Assembly (NCBI GenBank): GCA_013289835.1
Contig: JABCZG010000001.1
Span: 62,001-126,000, forward strand
Length of the DNA stretch: 64,000 nucleotides
Direction: 5' to 3'
From: Acidobacteriota bacterium
GTDB taxonomy: Bacteria > Acidobacteriota > Terriglobia > Acidiferrales > UBA7541
Part shown: positions 1 through 7,940 of the stretch, one piece after another
Position numbering within the stretch: position 1 is the stretch's first letter
Layout: every line of letters begins with the position of its first letter
The notes under the pieces: generated by a model
Seen by the model: only the letters and a program-made list of their open reading frames with translations
Database searches by the model: none
What the model was told of the DNA's origin: nothing
Position numbers and translations under genes: made by a program

Positions 1-66
1 CGCCATTCAAGCGTCCTCGAAAGCTTGCCATCCCAGATCGTTACTCTACCGCCAACACCGCGCCCC

Positions 67-185
67 CCTAAGTCCTTTATCCGCAACGCTTATGGACCTC
101 CCCGCAAGTGTTGCAAACAAAAGACTTACGGCAAACCTAACTCCTTTAGATGCAACACTTACAAAAAACCGGGGGAGGGGTGCAC
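67..185. repeat. dispersed intergenic repeat, two related units
   Basis: The 290 bases before the first gene hold no convincing coding sequence. Two related units can be seen: one near 69-107 (CCTTTAT, CGCAAC, GCTTAT, CCTCCCC) and one near 128-185 (CGGCAAACC, CCTTTAG, GCAACACTTACAAAAAACC, then a G-rich run). The second unit recurs inverted at 36353-36440. This is direct observation; that it is a genome-wide repeat family is inference. A short open frame across it is best explained as chance translation of the repeat. Confidence 0.6.
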
Positions 186-290
186 CCTATCTTTCACTCC
201 ATTCAAACCTTCAAACGCTCCGTTGCTTGCCGCAACGGAAGCCCCGTCGTACACTTTGGAGCATCCTGACGAAACCATGAGGACTCGCCC

Positions 291-1628
291 GTGACCACAC
301 CAGCACAGTTCATTCCCGTATCCCAACTCGCCCGCAGCGCCCGCAGCGACGAAGTCGTCGCCAAGCACAAGAAATACCTGTGGCCCTCGGTCGCCAACTA
401 CTTCCAGCAGCCGCTAGTCGCCGACCGCGGCCAGATGCAGCACCTCTGGGATCTGGACGGCAACAAGTACCTGGACTTCTTCGGCGGCATCCTCACCGTC
501 TCCGTGGGCCACTGCAACCCCAAGGTCACGAGCAAAGTCACCGCGCAGGTCAACCGCCTGCAGCACACCTCCACGCTCTATCCCAACGAACACATCGTGG
601 CCCTCGCCGAAAAAATCGCGCACATCACGCCCGGGAATCTGCAGTCCAGCTTCTTCACCAACTCCGGCAGCGAAGCCAACGAAGCCGCCATCCTCCTGGC
701 GCGCATGTCCACCGGCAGCTTCGACGTGGTCGCCCTGCGCCACGCCTATTCCGGCGGCACCGCGCTGACGAAAGCCGTTACCGCGCACGCGCCCTACCGC
801 AAAGCCGGCGTCATCAGCGTGGGCATCTCCCACGCCGTAAATCCCTACTGCTATCGCTGCCCGCTGCATTTGAAATATCCCGAATGCGAAGTGGCCTGCG
901 CCGACGACGTGGAAAACCTCATTCAAACCGGCACCAGCGGCAACATCGCCGCCTTCATCGCCGAACCGATTCAGGGCGTCGGCGGCTTCATCACTCCGCC
1001 GAAGGAGTACTTCAAAATTGTTTTCAAGATCGTGAAAAAATACGGCGCCCTCTTCATCGCCGACGAAGTCCAGACCGGCTGGGGACGCACCGGCAAAAAA
1101 TGGTTCGGCATCGAGCAGTGGGAAGTCACGCCGGACATGATCACCAGCGCCAAAGGCATGGCCAACGGCGTGCCCATCGGCTTGACCGTTACCACGCCGG
1201 AAATCGCCGGCAGCTTCCAGGGCGCGAACATCTCCACCTTCGGCGGCAATCCCGTCACCAGCGTCGCCGCGCGCGCCACCATTGAATTGATCGAGGAAGA
1301 AAATCTCCGCGAGAACGCCCACGTCGTCGGCGCATACTTCCGCGGCAAGCTCGAAGAGTTGCAGGCCAAGTATCCGCTGATCGGCGACGTTCGCGGCATG
1401 GGCTTGATGCAAGCCCTCGAACTGGTGAAAGACCGCAAAACGAAAGAGCCCGCGCCCGAAGCCACCACCCAAGTGATGGAGCGCGCCCGCCAGAACGGCC
1501 TGCTCATCGGCAAAGGCGGCCTCTACAACAACACCCTGCGCATGGCCCCCATGCTCAACACCACCAAGTCCGACGTCGACGAAGCCATCAAGCTTCTAGA
1601 TAAATCCTTCAGCGAGGTCAGTCATTGA
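291..1628 (+). CDS. class-III PLP-dependent aminotransferase (AGXT2-like)
   Basis: A 445-residue cytosolic transaminase of the fold-type I, class-III family, the usual length. Visible signatures are NSGSEAN (124-130) for phosphate binding, FIADEVQTGWGRTG (255-268) with the pyridine-binding Asp258, and ITSAKGM with the Schiff-base Lys288. A Cys-rich stretch (187-203, CYRC and PECEVAC) is typical of the alanine-glyoxylate aminotransferase 2-like branch often annotated as aspartate aminotransferase family. The start is GTG, with GAGG eight bases upstream. Its stop overlaps the start of the next gene by four bases, so the two are probably cotranscribed. The amino donor cannot be fixed from sequence; alanine-glyoxylate, beta-alanine or 4-aminobutyrate are possible. 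Confidence 0.9.
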   Translation: MTTPAQFIPVSQLARSARSDEVVAKHKKYLWPSVANYFQQPLVADRGQMQHLWDLDGNKYLDFFGGILTVSVGHCNPKVTSKVTAQVNRLQHTSTLYPNEHIVALAEKIAHITPGNLQSSFFTNSGSEANEAAILLARMSTGSFDVVALRHAYSGGTALTKAVTAHAPYRKAGVISVGISHAVNPYCYRCPLHLKYPECEVACADDVENLIQTGTSGNIAAFIAEPIQGVGGFITPPKEYFKIVFKIVKKYGALFIADEVQTGWGRTGKKWFGIEQWEVTPDMITSAKGMANGVPIGLTVTTPEIAGSFQGANISTFGGNPVTSVAARATIELIEEENLRENAHVVGAYFRGKLEELQAKYPLIGDVRGMGLMQALELVKDRKTKEPAPEATTQVMERARQNGLLIGKGGLYNNTLRMAPMLNTTKSDVDEAIKLLDKSFSEVSH

Positions 1629-2113
1629 AGCAGCGATGGAGCCAGCCTTCGAGAGCAAAACCGAAAACGAAAAGTGTGCTCGCAGCCATGGCTCTGCTTT
1701 TCTTCGCGGCGGTCGCCTTGCCTCTTCACGCACGCGCGCAGGCCGTGGACAAAAAATCTCTATGGAAGGCCGTCCCGTTCGCGATCGTGAAATTCAACGA
1801 CGACGCGCCGAAATCCTGGAACATGTACCACTCGGAGAAAAAAGGCCTGCTGCTGCTGCACTTGTGGAAGCGCTACCTGCTGCTGGACATCAAGGAAGAA
1901 GAAGCCTTCGAGATCGATCCGCAAACCGTGAAGCCCGCCGGCGACGACGTCGAATGGTCGCTCTCCGATAAGCCCGGCCAGCCCCTTGAAACGCCCGAAT
2001 GGACAACGCGCGACCTCCGCTCCGTCGAGCGCATCCGCTTCCGCCTCGGCAAAACCGGCTACATCCTCGAACTGCAAATCCCCTTGCAGGCCAACGGCAA
2101 GCCAATGTATTGA
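1625..2113 (+). CDS. secreted hypothetical protein
   Basis: A 162-residue protein (from TTG at 1625, overlapping the aminotransferase stop) or 141 residues from ATG 1688. Either start gives an N-terminal signal peptide with the hydrophobic core MALLFFAAVALPL followed by HARAQA, a likely signal-peptidase site. The mature part is rich in Trp, Lys and Glu (LLLLHLWKRYLLLDIKEEEAF) and has no domain I recognise. The tight coupling suggests coexpression with the aminotransferase but says nothing firm about role. It is followed directly by the CAGTTTTCAG-type repeat at 2118. Confidence 0.7.
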   Translation: MKQRWSQPSRAKPKTKSVLAAMALLFFAAVALPLHARAQAVDKKSLWKAVPFAIVKFNDDAPKSWNMYHSEKKGLLLLHLWKRYLLLDIKEEEAFEIDPQTVKPAGDDVEWSLSDKPGQPLETPEWTTRDLRSVERIRFRLGKTGYILELQIPLQANGKPMY

Positions 2114-2117
2114 CGAG

Positions 2118-2272
2118 CAGTTTTCAGTTTTCAGTTTTCAGTTTTTGATGATTTGATTGCAACTTAGAAAGGAGATGAAGACCGAACATATGTGGGGCAG
2201 ACAGAACCAGACAAAACGTTGTGCCTCTCTTTCTTTACTAAAAAACTTAGAACTAACAACTGAAAACTTTTT
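2118..2272. repeat. CAGTTTTCAG-type repeats, inverted pair
   Basis: Three tandem copies of CAGTTTT occupy 2118-2146, and an inverted relative (AACAACTGAAAACTTTTT) lies at 2240-2272. The roughly 93 bases between them have no gene. Related tracts occur at 29991, 34360, 35231, 58191, 58290 and 58781. The pairing suggests a small non-autonomous element or a hairpin-forming intergenic module; this is inference. Confidence 0.6.
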
Positions 2273-2273
2273 A

Positions 2274-2867
2274 TCACCGCCGGTAGATGCCGTAATACCA
2301 CGGAATGCCGAGAGCCCCAGGCTCGACGGCCACGTTGACGGCATCGCCATCATGGAAACGATCGTAATCGTCGGCATCCACCGCCAGCCGCTCGATTTTT
2401 TGGCCCTCGCGCCACGAACGCACAAAAATGCGTCGCGTGCCGCGCACGATGCCCGTCATCTTGTAACGGCTGACCACCGTGGTCGGGTGATAAGTCAGAT
2501 TTTTTTGTGAATCGAGTTTGCCGTTCACAAAAAGGGTGAACGAAAGAATCCACGGGATCAAAATAAATCCCGAGTAAATGCGCTTCAGCACTTCGAGTTC
2601 CTGGCGCATCCGCGCGCGGCGTTCGAGAATGACGGCCAGCGTCAGCGCAATAAAAAAAATCACGCCGAAAAATACCAGCATCAAGTCCAGGTCCAGCGGC
2701 GGAAAAATTTGGCTGATGTACGGAAATAAAAGTGATCCCGCCAGAAAAACCGCGGTGCGCTTCATCAACCGCGTGCGAAACATCAACTCGGCGGCCGCCG
2801 ATGTCAGTCCACACGAGGGACACTGGTCCGCGATGCGCTCCGAACCGCAATCAAGGCAGCGTGTCAT
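2274..2867 (-). CDS. zinc-ribbon membrane protein
   Basis: A protein of 197 residues when started at ATG 2867; a longer GTG/ATG start further upstream is less likely because the zinc ribbon begins right at this methionine. The N-terminus has CLDCGS and CPSCG, a four-cysteine zinc ribbon at about residues 4-21. Two hydrophobic segments follow (around RTAVFLAGSLLFPYI and LMLVFFGVIFFIALTLAVIL), then a third (FILIPWILSFTLFV), and a soluble C-terminal domain of about 90 residues ending in WYYGIYRR. I do not recognise the family. Membrane location is inferred from the hydrophobic runs; function unknown. Confidence 0.65.
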   Translation of the reverse strand: MTRCLDCGSERIADQCPSCGLTSAAAELMFRTRLMKRTAVFLAGSLLFPYISQIFPPLDLDLMLVFFGVIFFIALTLAVILERRARMRQELEVLKRIYSGFILIPWILSFTLFVNGKLDSQKNLTYHPTTVVSRYKMTGIVRGTRRIFVRSWREGQKIERLAVDADDYDRFHDGDAVNVAVEPGALGIPWYYGIYRR

Positions 2868-2952
2868 TCGTCTCTGGTGACCATGTTGGACACCGCACCA
2901 AACGGACGCGAGGCCCCGCAAAGGTCCAGTCTAGTATAAAGCGGACTCAGGC

Positions 2953-3285
2953 TTAGCTGCCGGAGAGTGTGGAAAGAAGATCCTGGAAGAGTCTCTGGCT
3001 GTCGGATTCGGCGACCGCCACTGCCACGCCCATGCCATGGCCAGGTTCGATGCGCTTCACAAAGCAATCCAGCTTGACCGGGCGCTCCAGATTCAAGCGC
3101 GCGGTAAATCCCGCGCCAATCCACAGCGGGTCCATCGCTTCGATGAACATTCCATTGGCGCTGATATCGCGCGTGCTGGCGCGCAGCACGGCGGAGCCCC
3201 ATTCGATCTCGAGGTCGGCGCGAAATGAATAACGAGGCGCCCAACGGCGCTCGAGTCTTCGGGCTGGATGATCCGCACTGCCCAT
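2953..3285 (-). CDS. PilZ domain protein
   Basis: A 110-residue, single-domain PilZ protein. The c-di-GMP-binding signatures are both present: R14-x3-R18 within RRWAPR, and the D40-x-S-x2-G45 box (DISANG). PilZ proteins of this size are usually stand-alone receptors that alter motility, exopolysaccharide or secretion when c-di-GMP rises. No GGDEF or EAL protein is encoded in this window, so its signal source and partner lie elsewhere. It starts at ATG 3285. The 279 bases between it and the next gene show nothing recognisable. Confidence 0.85.
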   Translation of the reverse strand: MGSADHPARRLERRWAPRYSFRADLEIEWGSAVLRASTRDISANGMFIEAMDPLWIGAGFTARLNLERPVKLDCFVKRIEPGHGMGVAVAVAESDSQRLFQDLLSTLSGS

Positions 3286-3564
3286 AAGTCGGGTGCAACC
3301 CCCTGCCAGGGATTACGTACCACGGCGACCGGGCGAGACCGCCGTTCCTTTGCTGTAAGCATACGCCTTCCTTTGCCACAAAACATACGACGCCGGAAGG
3401 CAATGTTTTGTTCCCGCCATTTTATGGTTGGACACAAAAACGGCGGCGCGGCCGCTGCGAACGGCTTCGCGGGACTCGAATGACTTCAAACACTTCAAAT
3501 GTTGCGACACAATTCGAACGAATTTCGGGTATTCCAACGATTTCGCGTGATGCGAACGCGATGC

Positions 3565-4410
3565 TTAGCCCTGTTCTGACGCGGGCGGACCGTCGGGGTT
3601 AGCGCTGCGCTGAGCGGCTTTTTCGCTGCGCTGGGTGCGGCGATGCACTTCGGCTTGGAGATACTTACGAAGGCCTTCGGAGACGATTCCAGGGGAGGCC
3701 AGTTCCCGCAAATCGGAAACGGTGATCTCCGGCAGATAGGCGAGGACGGTCGCAAGAGGAGACGAAGGGTGGCGGACCAGTGCGAGACGCACGTTATAGG
3801 TAATCGACCATTTGCGATGGTGCGCGACGGCTTGAATGACGTGCGTGGAAAGTTTTTCGCGCGAGAGCGTTTTCAGAACTTGAGCTTCGGTGATATTCGG
3901 ATTGTCCAGAACGATGGTGGCGATTTGCAGGTGGCCCTCGGCGAGAAGCGCGCCCGCAACGCGCGCCGGACCGCGTCGCGCCAAGGTGATTTTCTGTCCA
4001 AGCGGCATTTGCGGGAGTCGCGCGAGCAATTGCTCTTCGGCAGTACGCTTCAACTCGGCGGAAACTCCGGGCGAGAGCGTAATCTGCACCAGGTCCATCA
4101 AATAGAGATCACGGAGGAGCCGCAGGCTGATGAGGCGCGGCGTGCGTGGATGAAACGCCAGCGCACGTTTCACGCGGTAGCTTTTGAGCAGAGGCTTGCG
4201 CCGCGCCACTTCCTCCAGAATTTCTCCAGGGAGATTTTTGCGTTCGAGCAGCAAACACAGTTGCGCATCATCGAGTGCCGGATTGTCGAGAAGCGCGAGA
4301 AGCACGTCCGTCGCGGAATGATGAAGCAACAGGGCGAGTTCTTCGCCGGTGGCGATGCGCGCGCGTTCGCGATTTGTGGCTACGTCGGACATTTCCGTTC
4401 GGTGCGTCAC
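3565..4410 (-). CDS. alpha-helical repeat protein, function unknown
   Basis: A 281-residue soluble protein that appears to be built from repeated helical units with motifs such as LLDNPALDDAQLCLLL, RHPSSPLATVLAYL and LDNPNITEAQVLKTL. The recurring NPxL/I-T-x-x-Q/D-L/V pattern is like HEAT- or leucine-rich-variant-type solenoids, which act as protein-binding scaffolds. The C-terminus is polar (QRSEKAAQRS). The GTG at 4410 overlaps the stop of the BadF-type kinase by four bases (GTGA), so translational coupling is likely; ATG 4392 is the alternative start. No catalytic motif is seen and I cannot name a family with confidence. Confidence 0.65.
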   Translation of the reverse strand: MTHRTEMSDVATNRERARIATGEELALLLHHSATDVLLALLDNPALDDAQLCLLLERKNLPGEILEEVARRKPLLKSYRVKRALAFHPRTPRLISLRLLRDLYLMDLVQITLSPGVSAELKRTAEEQLLARLPQMPLGQKITLARRGPARVAGALLAEGHLQIATIVLDNPNITEAQVLKTLSREKLSTHVIQAVAHHRKWSITYNVRLALVRHPSSPLATVLAYLPEITVSDLRELASPGIVSEGLRKYLQAEVHRRTQRSEKAAQRSANPDGPPASEQG

Positions 4411-5309
4411 ATCAGTGCAGTTCGCGCTGCGGCCTCCGCGGGAGACATTGCCAACCCGCCGATTCTGGCGAGCGGCAAGGATTTTTTCAACGCCGCATCA
4501 AGCTGTGCGTCGAAAAATTCCGAGCGCCCCACGGTTCCTCCCGTCTTCGCAATCAGGATACTCTGCCGGCCGTACCCCATGTGCTCCGCAACAGTGCTCA
4601 CTAGTGATGATAATTCGCGCGCGGCTTGAAGCAAAATGTCACGCGCTACCGCATCGCCAGCATCAGCCGCTGCCGCAACAATCGGAAACGCCAAAGGAAA
4701 CACCGCGTCGGGCTGCTCAGCCACGCGCTGCTGAAGATCCGACCACGAAGAATAACCGAGCTGTCCCAGAATCTTGCTGCCTAAGCTGGAGTCCGTTCCC
4801 TGCCCTTCGCGCTGCTTCAAGGCACGCGCAACGGCGCGGGCGCCGATATCATACGCGCTGCCGTCGTCTCCCGTTCGCGGGCCCTGGCCGCCGGCGCGCC
4901 AGACCTGTCCTTGCGCGTCCCGCCCAATCGCCGCCGACCCGGTTCCCGCGACAAGCACAATCACGGGCACGTCTCCCGCTGCAGCCAGCGCCACCTCCAA
5001 GTCGGTAATCACTCGCACGGCCACGCCTGGGAATGCGCTTTGCAAATCGTGAAGCACCCGTTCCCTGATCGCCGTATTCCCCGTCCCCGCCATCCCGGCA
5101 CAAAGCGCCGCGACCACGCTTCGCTCGACGCCGCCTTGTATCAGCGCCAGTTCCGCCGCTTTCACAATTTCAAGCACGGCCGATTCCACCCCAACGCGCG
5201 AAGGATTCGATGGCCCCGAAAAACTCCGCGAAATAATCGTTCCAGCGCGGTCCATCAACACGCACTCCGTCTTCGTCCCCCCGCCATCCATCCCCAAGAC
5301 ATATTCCAC
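4407..5309 (-). CDS. BadF/BadG/BcrA/BcrD-type N-acetylhexosamine kinase
   Basis: About 300 residues, the usual length of N-acetylglucosamine/N-acetylmuramic kinases in the ASKHA superfamily. The phosphate-1 loop DGGGTKTE (residues 8-15), phosphate-2/adenosine-like segment VLVAGTGSAAIGRD and the GTGNTAIRERV region support ATP-dependent sugar phosphorylation. The open frame continues far upstream, but the conserved N-terminus only begins at VEYVLGMDGGG, so GTG 5309 is preferred. It sits 64 bases after pnkp and overlaps the next gene. With NamZ, NagZ and MurQ elsewhere in the window, phosphorylation of GlcNAc or MurNAc at C6 is a reasonable guess; substrate is not shown by sequence. Confidence 0.8.
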   Translation of the reverse strand: MEYVLGMDGGGTKTECVLMDRAGTIISRSFSGPSNPSRVGVESAVLEIVKAAELALIQGGVERSVVAALCAGMAGTGNTAIRERVLHDLQSAFPGVAVRVITDLEVALAAAGDVPVIVLVAGTGSAAIGRDAQGQVWRAGGQGPRTGDDGSAYDIGARAVARALKQREGQGTDSSLGSKILGQLGYSSWSDLQQRVAEQPDAVFPLAFPIVAAAADAGDAVARDILLQAARELSSLVSTVAEHMGYGRQSILIAKTGGTVGRSEFFDAQLDAALKKSLPLARIGGLAMSPAEAAARTALM

Positions 5310-5373
5310 CCCAAAAGCATACGTGAAAAACGCACGGGCGGAGGACGCTCGTTGTATGCGAGGTTCGAAACGA

Positions 5374-7326
5374 CTAGAGGCGCGGATCGACAGGTTCAGT
5401 TTCGAGCGCGAGGACTCCGAAAACGCATTCGTGGACGCGACGTAGTGGTTCTTGACGAACGAAACGTTCGAGGGACTCGACACCGAGGGCAAATTCTCGC
5501 TGGGCGAGGGAGCGCTTGCGTCCCAGGCCGCGCGAGCGCAGGCGATCAAGATTTTCCGGGAGCGTATACTCCGGGCCGTAAATGATACGTAGGTATTCAC
5601 AACCGCGGCATTTAACGGCGGGCTGAACAACGCCGCGGCGACCTTTTTCAATGAACTGGAACGGTTTGATGACCATGCCTTCGCCACCGCTTTCAGTGTG
5701 CGCAGTCCACCAATCGATGGCGTTTTGCTGGCTATCGTTATCCACCAGATCGACTTTGCGATGCTTCGTGGCCAGGATCAGGCGCGGCTCGGCCGAGCAT
5801 AGTGCGGCAAGAGTCTCCATGTGCCAGACATGATCTCGATCGAAGTATGTCTTCCCTTCTGAAGCCAGCAGATGGAACGGAGCCAGTTTGAGATCGTCCA
5901 GCGATTCAACCGGCCAACAGTAGCGGCGATAGGCGTCGACGAATTGGCTGGCGAGCGTGGCACGAGTGCGTGTGCGGTCGCGCAGTTTGGCAATTTCCGG
6001 ATCCTGTGCTGCGGCTAGATCGAGCCCGTTCAAAGCTCCATGAAAGGCGGCGTGGGCGGAAGCGCCAACGGCAGCGTATTGGCGGCGCAACAGTTCCTGC
6101 GCCTTTGCAGACCACGGCATCAGTTCCGCATCAAGACAAAACCAGTCGGATTTGAGCATGTCCCAGAAATTGGCGCGATCGGAAGCTTCGCGAATGCGGC
6201 CGAGAAATTGAGACTCCAGGTCTGCGGAATCGAAAAAGCGACGGCCAGTGCGTGTGTAACAAACGCCGATGCCTTGTTCAACCACGCCCAAGCGTTTGCG
6301 GGCAATTGTTTCATCACGGCAAACGATCACGACCGCGCGCGAGCCCATGTGCTTCTCTTCGCAGACGACAGTGGGCACGCCTTCATGGCGGAAGTACGCG
6401 AAGGCCTCCGCGGGATGCTCGAGCAGGCCAGGCTCGCGGCTGGTTTCCGTTGGCGACATGGTCGGCGGAAGATAAATAAGCCATTTCGGATTGGCTGCAA
6501 AGCGGCTCATCACTTCGAGCGCGGCCATGGCATTTTCTTCAGGGATGGTGATGTTCTGCTGGAGACGCGTATTGATAAAGCGCTTGCCGGTGACGTCTTC
6601 AAGGTCGAGCAAGTCATCCTGTACTTGCTGTGCGCTAAGTTCAGGCGCGATGGCTTCCGGCTTAAGAGGGCGCACTGGTTGGTAGTACGTGCTTAACGCC
6701 GGAACCGAAGCGATTTCTTTTTCGGGGTAACGAAGCGCCGTAAGCTTCCCGCCAAAGACGCAGCCCGTATCAATATTGATGGTGCGATTCAGCCATTCCG
6801 GTTCGGGGATCGGCGTATGGCCGTAAACGACCATGGCTTGGCCGCGATAGTCGGCGGCCCAGTTGTAGCGGACGGAAAGACCGAATTCATCCACTTCGCC
6901 GGTGGTCTCGCCAAACAGCGCGAAGTCGCGTATCTTGCCCGAGCCGCGGCCTTGCATTTCCTCTTTCATGCCGGCGTGAGCAACAACCAGTTTGCCACCA
7001 TCGAAGACATAGTGGCTGACAAGAGCATCGAGAAACTTGGCCGCCTTCTGCCTGAATTCCGGCGATTCTTTTTCCAACTGCGCAAGCGATTCCACAATGC
7101 CGTGGGTGAGCTGAACATCCCGGCCACGGAGTTTGCGAAGAAGCTTTATGTCGTGGTTGCCGGGAACACAGTAGGCGTTTCCCTGCTCGATCATGCTCAT
7201 GACAAGACGCAGAACGTCTGGTGTGTTCGGGCCACGGTCTACGAGATCACCGAGAAAAACAGCCTTGCGGCCCGCAGGCGGGACAAAAGACCTGGTACCG
7301 TTTGCTTCGAACGGTGAGTAGCCCAA
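5374..7326 (-). CDS. pnkp: Pnkp RNA repair enzyme, 3' part (phosphatase-ligase), frameshifted
   Basis: This 650-residue frame carries the rest of the metallophosphoesterase domain (GDLVDRGP, GNHD, VAHAG, YGHTP) and the C-terminal ligase/adenylyltransferase domain, with the nucleotidyl-transfer motif EEKHMGSR whose lysine codon is at 6352-6354. It continues the kinase piece at 7247-7933 after a one-base frame change at about 7327. Joined, the two give about 853 codons, the size of known bacterial Pnkp (about 850-870 residues). Pnkp heals and seals broken RNA ends together with Hen1. The apparent TTG start at 7326 is not credible as a true start, because the first phosphoesterase motif (GDVHG) lies in the other frame. 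Confidence 0.85.
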   Translation of the reverse strand: MGYSPFEANGTRSFVPPAGRKAVFLGDLVDRGPNTPDVLRLVMSMIEQGNAYCVPGNHDIKLLRKLRGRDVQLTHGIVESLAQLEKESPEFRQKAAKFLDALVSHYVFDGGKLVVAHAGMKEEMQGRGSGKIRDFALFGETTGEVDEFGLSVRYNWAADYRGQAMVVYGHTPIPEPEWLNRTINIDTGCVFGGKLTALRYPEKEIASVPALSTYYQPVRPLKPEAIAPELSAQQVQDDLLDLEDVTGKRFINTRLQQNITIPEENAMAALEVMSRFAANPKWLIYLPPTMSPTETSREPGLLEHPAEAFAYFRHEGVPTVVCEEKHMGSRAVVIVCRDETIARKRLGVVEQGIGVCYTRTGRRFFDSADLESQFLGRIREASDRANFWDMLKSDWFCLDAELMPWSAKAQELLRRQYAAVGASAHAAFHGALNGLDLAAAQDPEIAKLRDRTRTRATLASQFVDAYRRYCWPVESLDDLKLAPFHLLASEGKTYFDRDHVWHMETLAALCSAEPRLILATKHRKVDLVDNDSQQNAIDWWTAHTESGGEGMVIKPFQFIEKGRRGVVQPAVKCRGCEYLRIIYGPEYTLPENLDRLRSRGLGRKRSLAQREFALGVESLERFVRQEPLRRVHECVFGVLALETEPVDPRL

Positions 7327-7933
7327 TTGCGAGCAGCTGGGCTAGCTCATCGAAACAGCCGTGGACGTCGCCAATGATGTCAAAGGGTCCCGGCTCGGTT
7401 TTCTTGTTGTTATAGAGCGGAACGCGCTCCAAAACGATAGAGTCGGCCTCTTCCGGTGAATCGAGGATAAGGACGTGACGAAAGCCTTCTCGTCCCAAAC
7501 TGCGGAGTCCGCGGCGCAGACTTTGGAGCTGACGGTGCGCGACGTGAGCACCGAGGCGGCGGTCCGTGCGCGCCTTGTTGCGGTCCTGGCAAATGCGCTC
7601 CGGCGTGTTCAGGACGATGGCAACCGGAAGACAGTGAAACTGGCGGGCCAACTCGACTAGAGGCTTGCGGTCTTCCGGCTTGACGCTCGTGGCGTCAATG
7701 ACGGTGAGCCGGCCCGCAGCGAGTCGCTTGGCTGCAATAAAATGAAGAATTTCGAATGCGTCATCGGTGGCCGCGAGATCATTTTCGTCATCGGAAACGA
7801 TGGCCCGGCAGTAATCAGAGGAGATGATCTCCGTAGGCAGAAAGTGTTTGCGCGCAAACGTGCTCTTGCCGGAGCCGGAAGCGCCGACAAGCACGACGAG
7901 GGACAGGTCGGGAAATGAGAATTTCTCTCTCAT
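7247..7933 (-). CDS. pnkp: Pnkp RNA repair enzyme, 5' part (polynucleotide kinase), frameshifted
   Basis: From ATG 7933 the frame encodes a P-loop kinase (GASGSGKST), the SSDYCRAIVSDDEND segment and an Arg-rich lid (TDRRLGAH), typical of the 5'-OH RNA kinase domain of bacterial Pnkp. It then enters the phosphatase domain with FDIIGDVHGCFDEL and leaves the coding frame about 12 codons before a meaningless tail ending at 7247. Removing one A from GCAATTGG (7324-7330) would restore QLLALGYSPF and continue into 5374-7326. It starts seven bases after the hen1 stop, so it is probably coupled to hen1. No classical slippery site is seen, so an indel or sequence error is more likely than programmed shifting. 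Confidence 0.85.
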   Translation of the reverse strand: MREKFSFPDLSLVVLVGASGSGKSTFARKHFLPTEIISSDYCRAIVSDDENDLAATDDAFEILHFIAAKRLAAGRLTVIDATSVKPEDRKPLVELARQFHCLPVAIVLNTPERICQDRNKARTDRRLGAHVAHRQLQSLRRGLRSLGREGFRHVLILDSPEEADSIVLERVPLYNNKKTEPGPFDIIGDVHGCFDELAQLLAIGLLTVRSKRYQVFCPACGPQGCFSR

Positions 7934-7940
7934 GCGAAAT

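Noticed and set aside
25..294. Short plus-strand frame at the window start
   Set aside because: It runs across the dispersed repeat, and no protein-like pattern is seen apart from that repeat.
414..1472. Long open frame opposite to the aminotransferase
   Set aside because: It is antisense to a gene with full class-III aminotransferase motifs, and its composition (Gly/Ala/Arg/Asp) is typical of a shadow frame in high-GC DNA.
5310..5687. N-terminal extension of the BadF-type kinase
   Set aside because: The extension overlaps the 3' end of pnkp and lacks homology to the family, whose N-terminus starts at GTG 5309.
7241..7340. Programmed frameshift in pnkp
   Set aside because: No X-XXY-YYZ heptamer, slow-codon +1 site or downstream stem is evident; a one-base indel explains it more simply.
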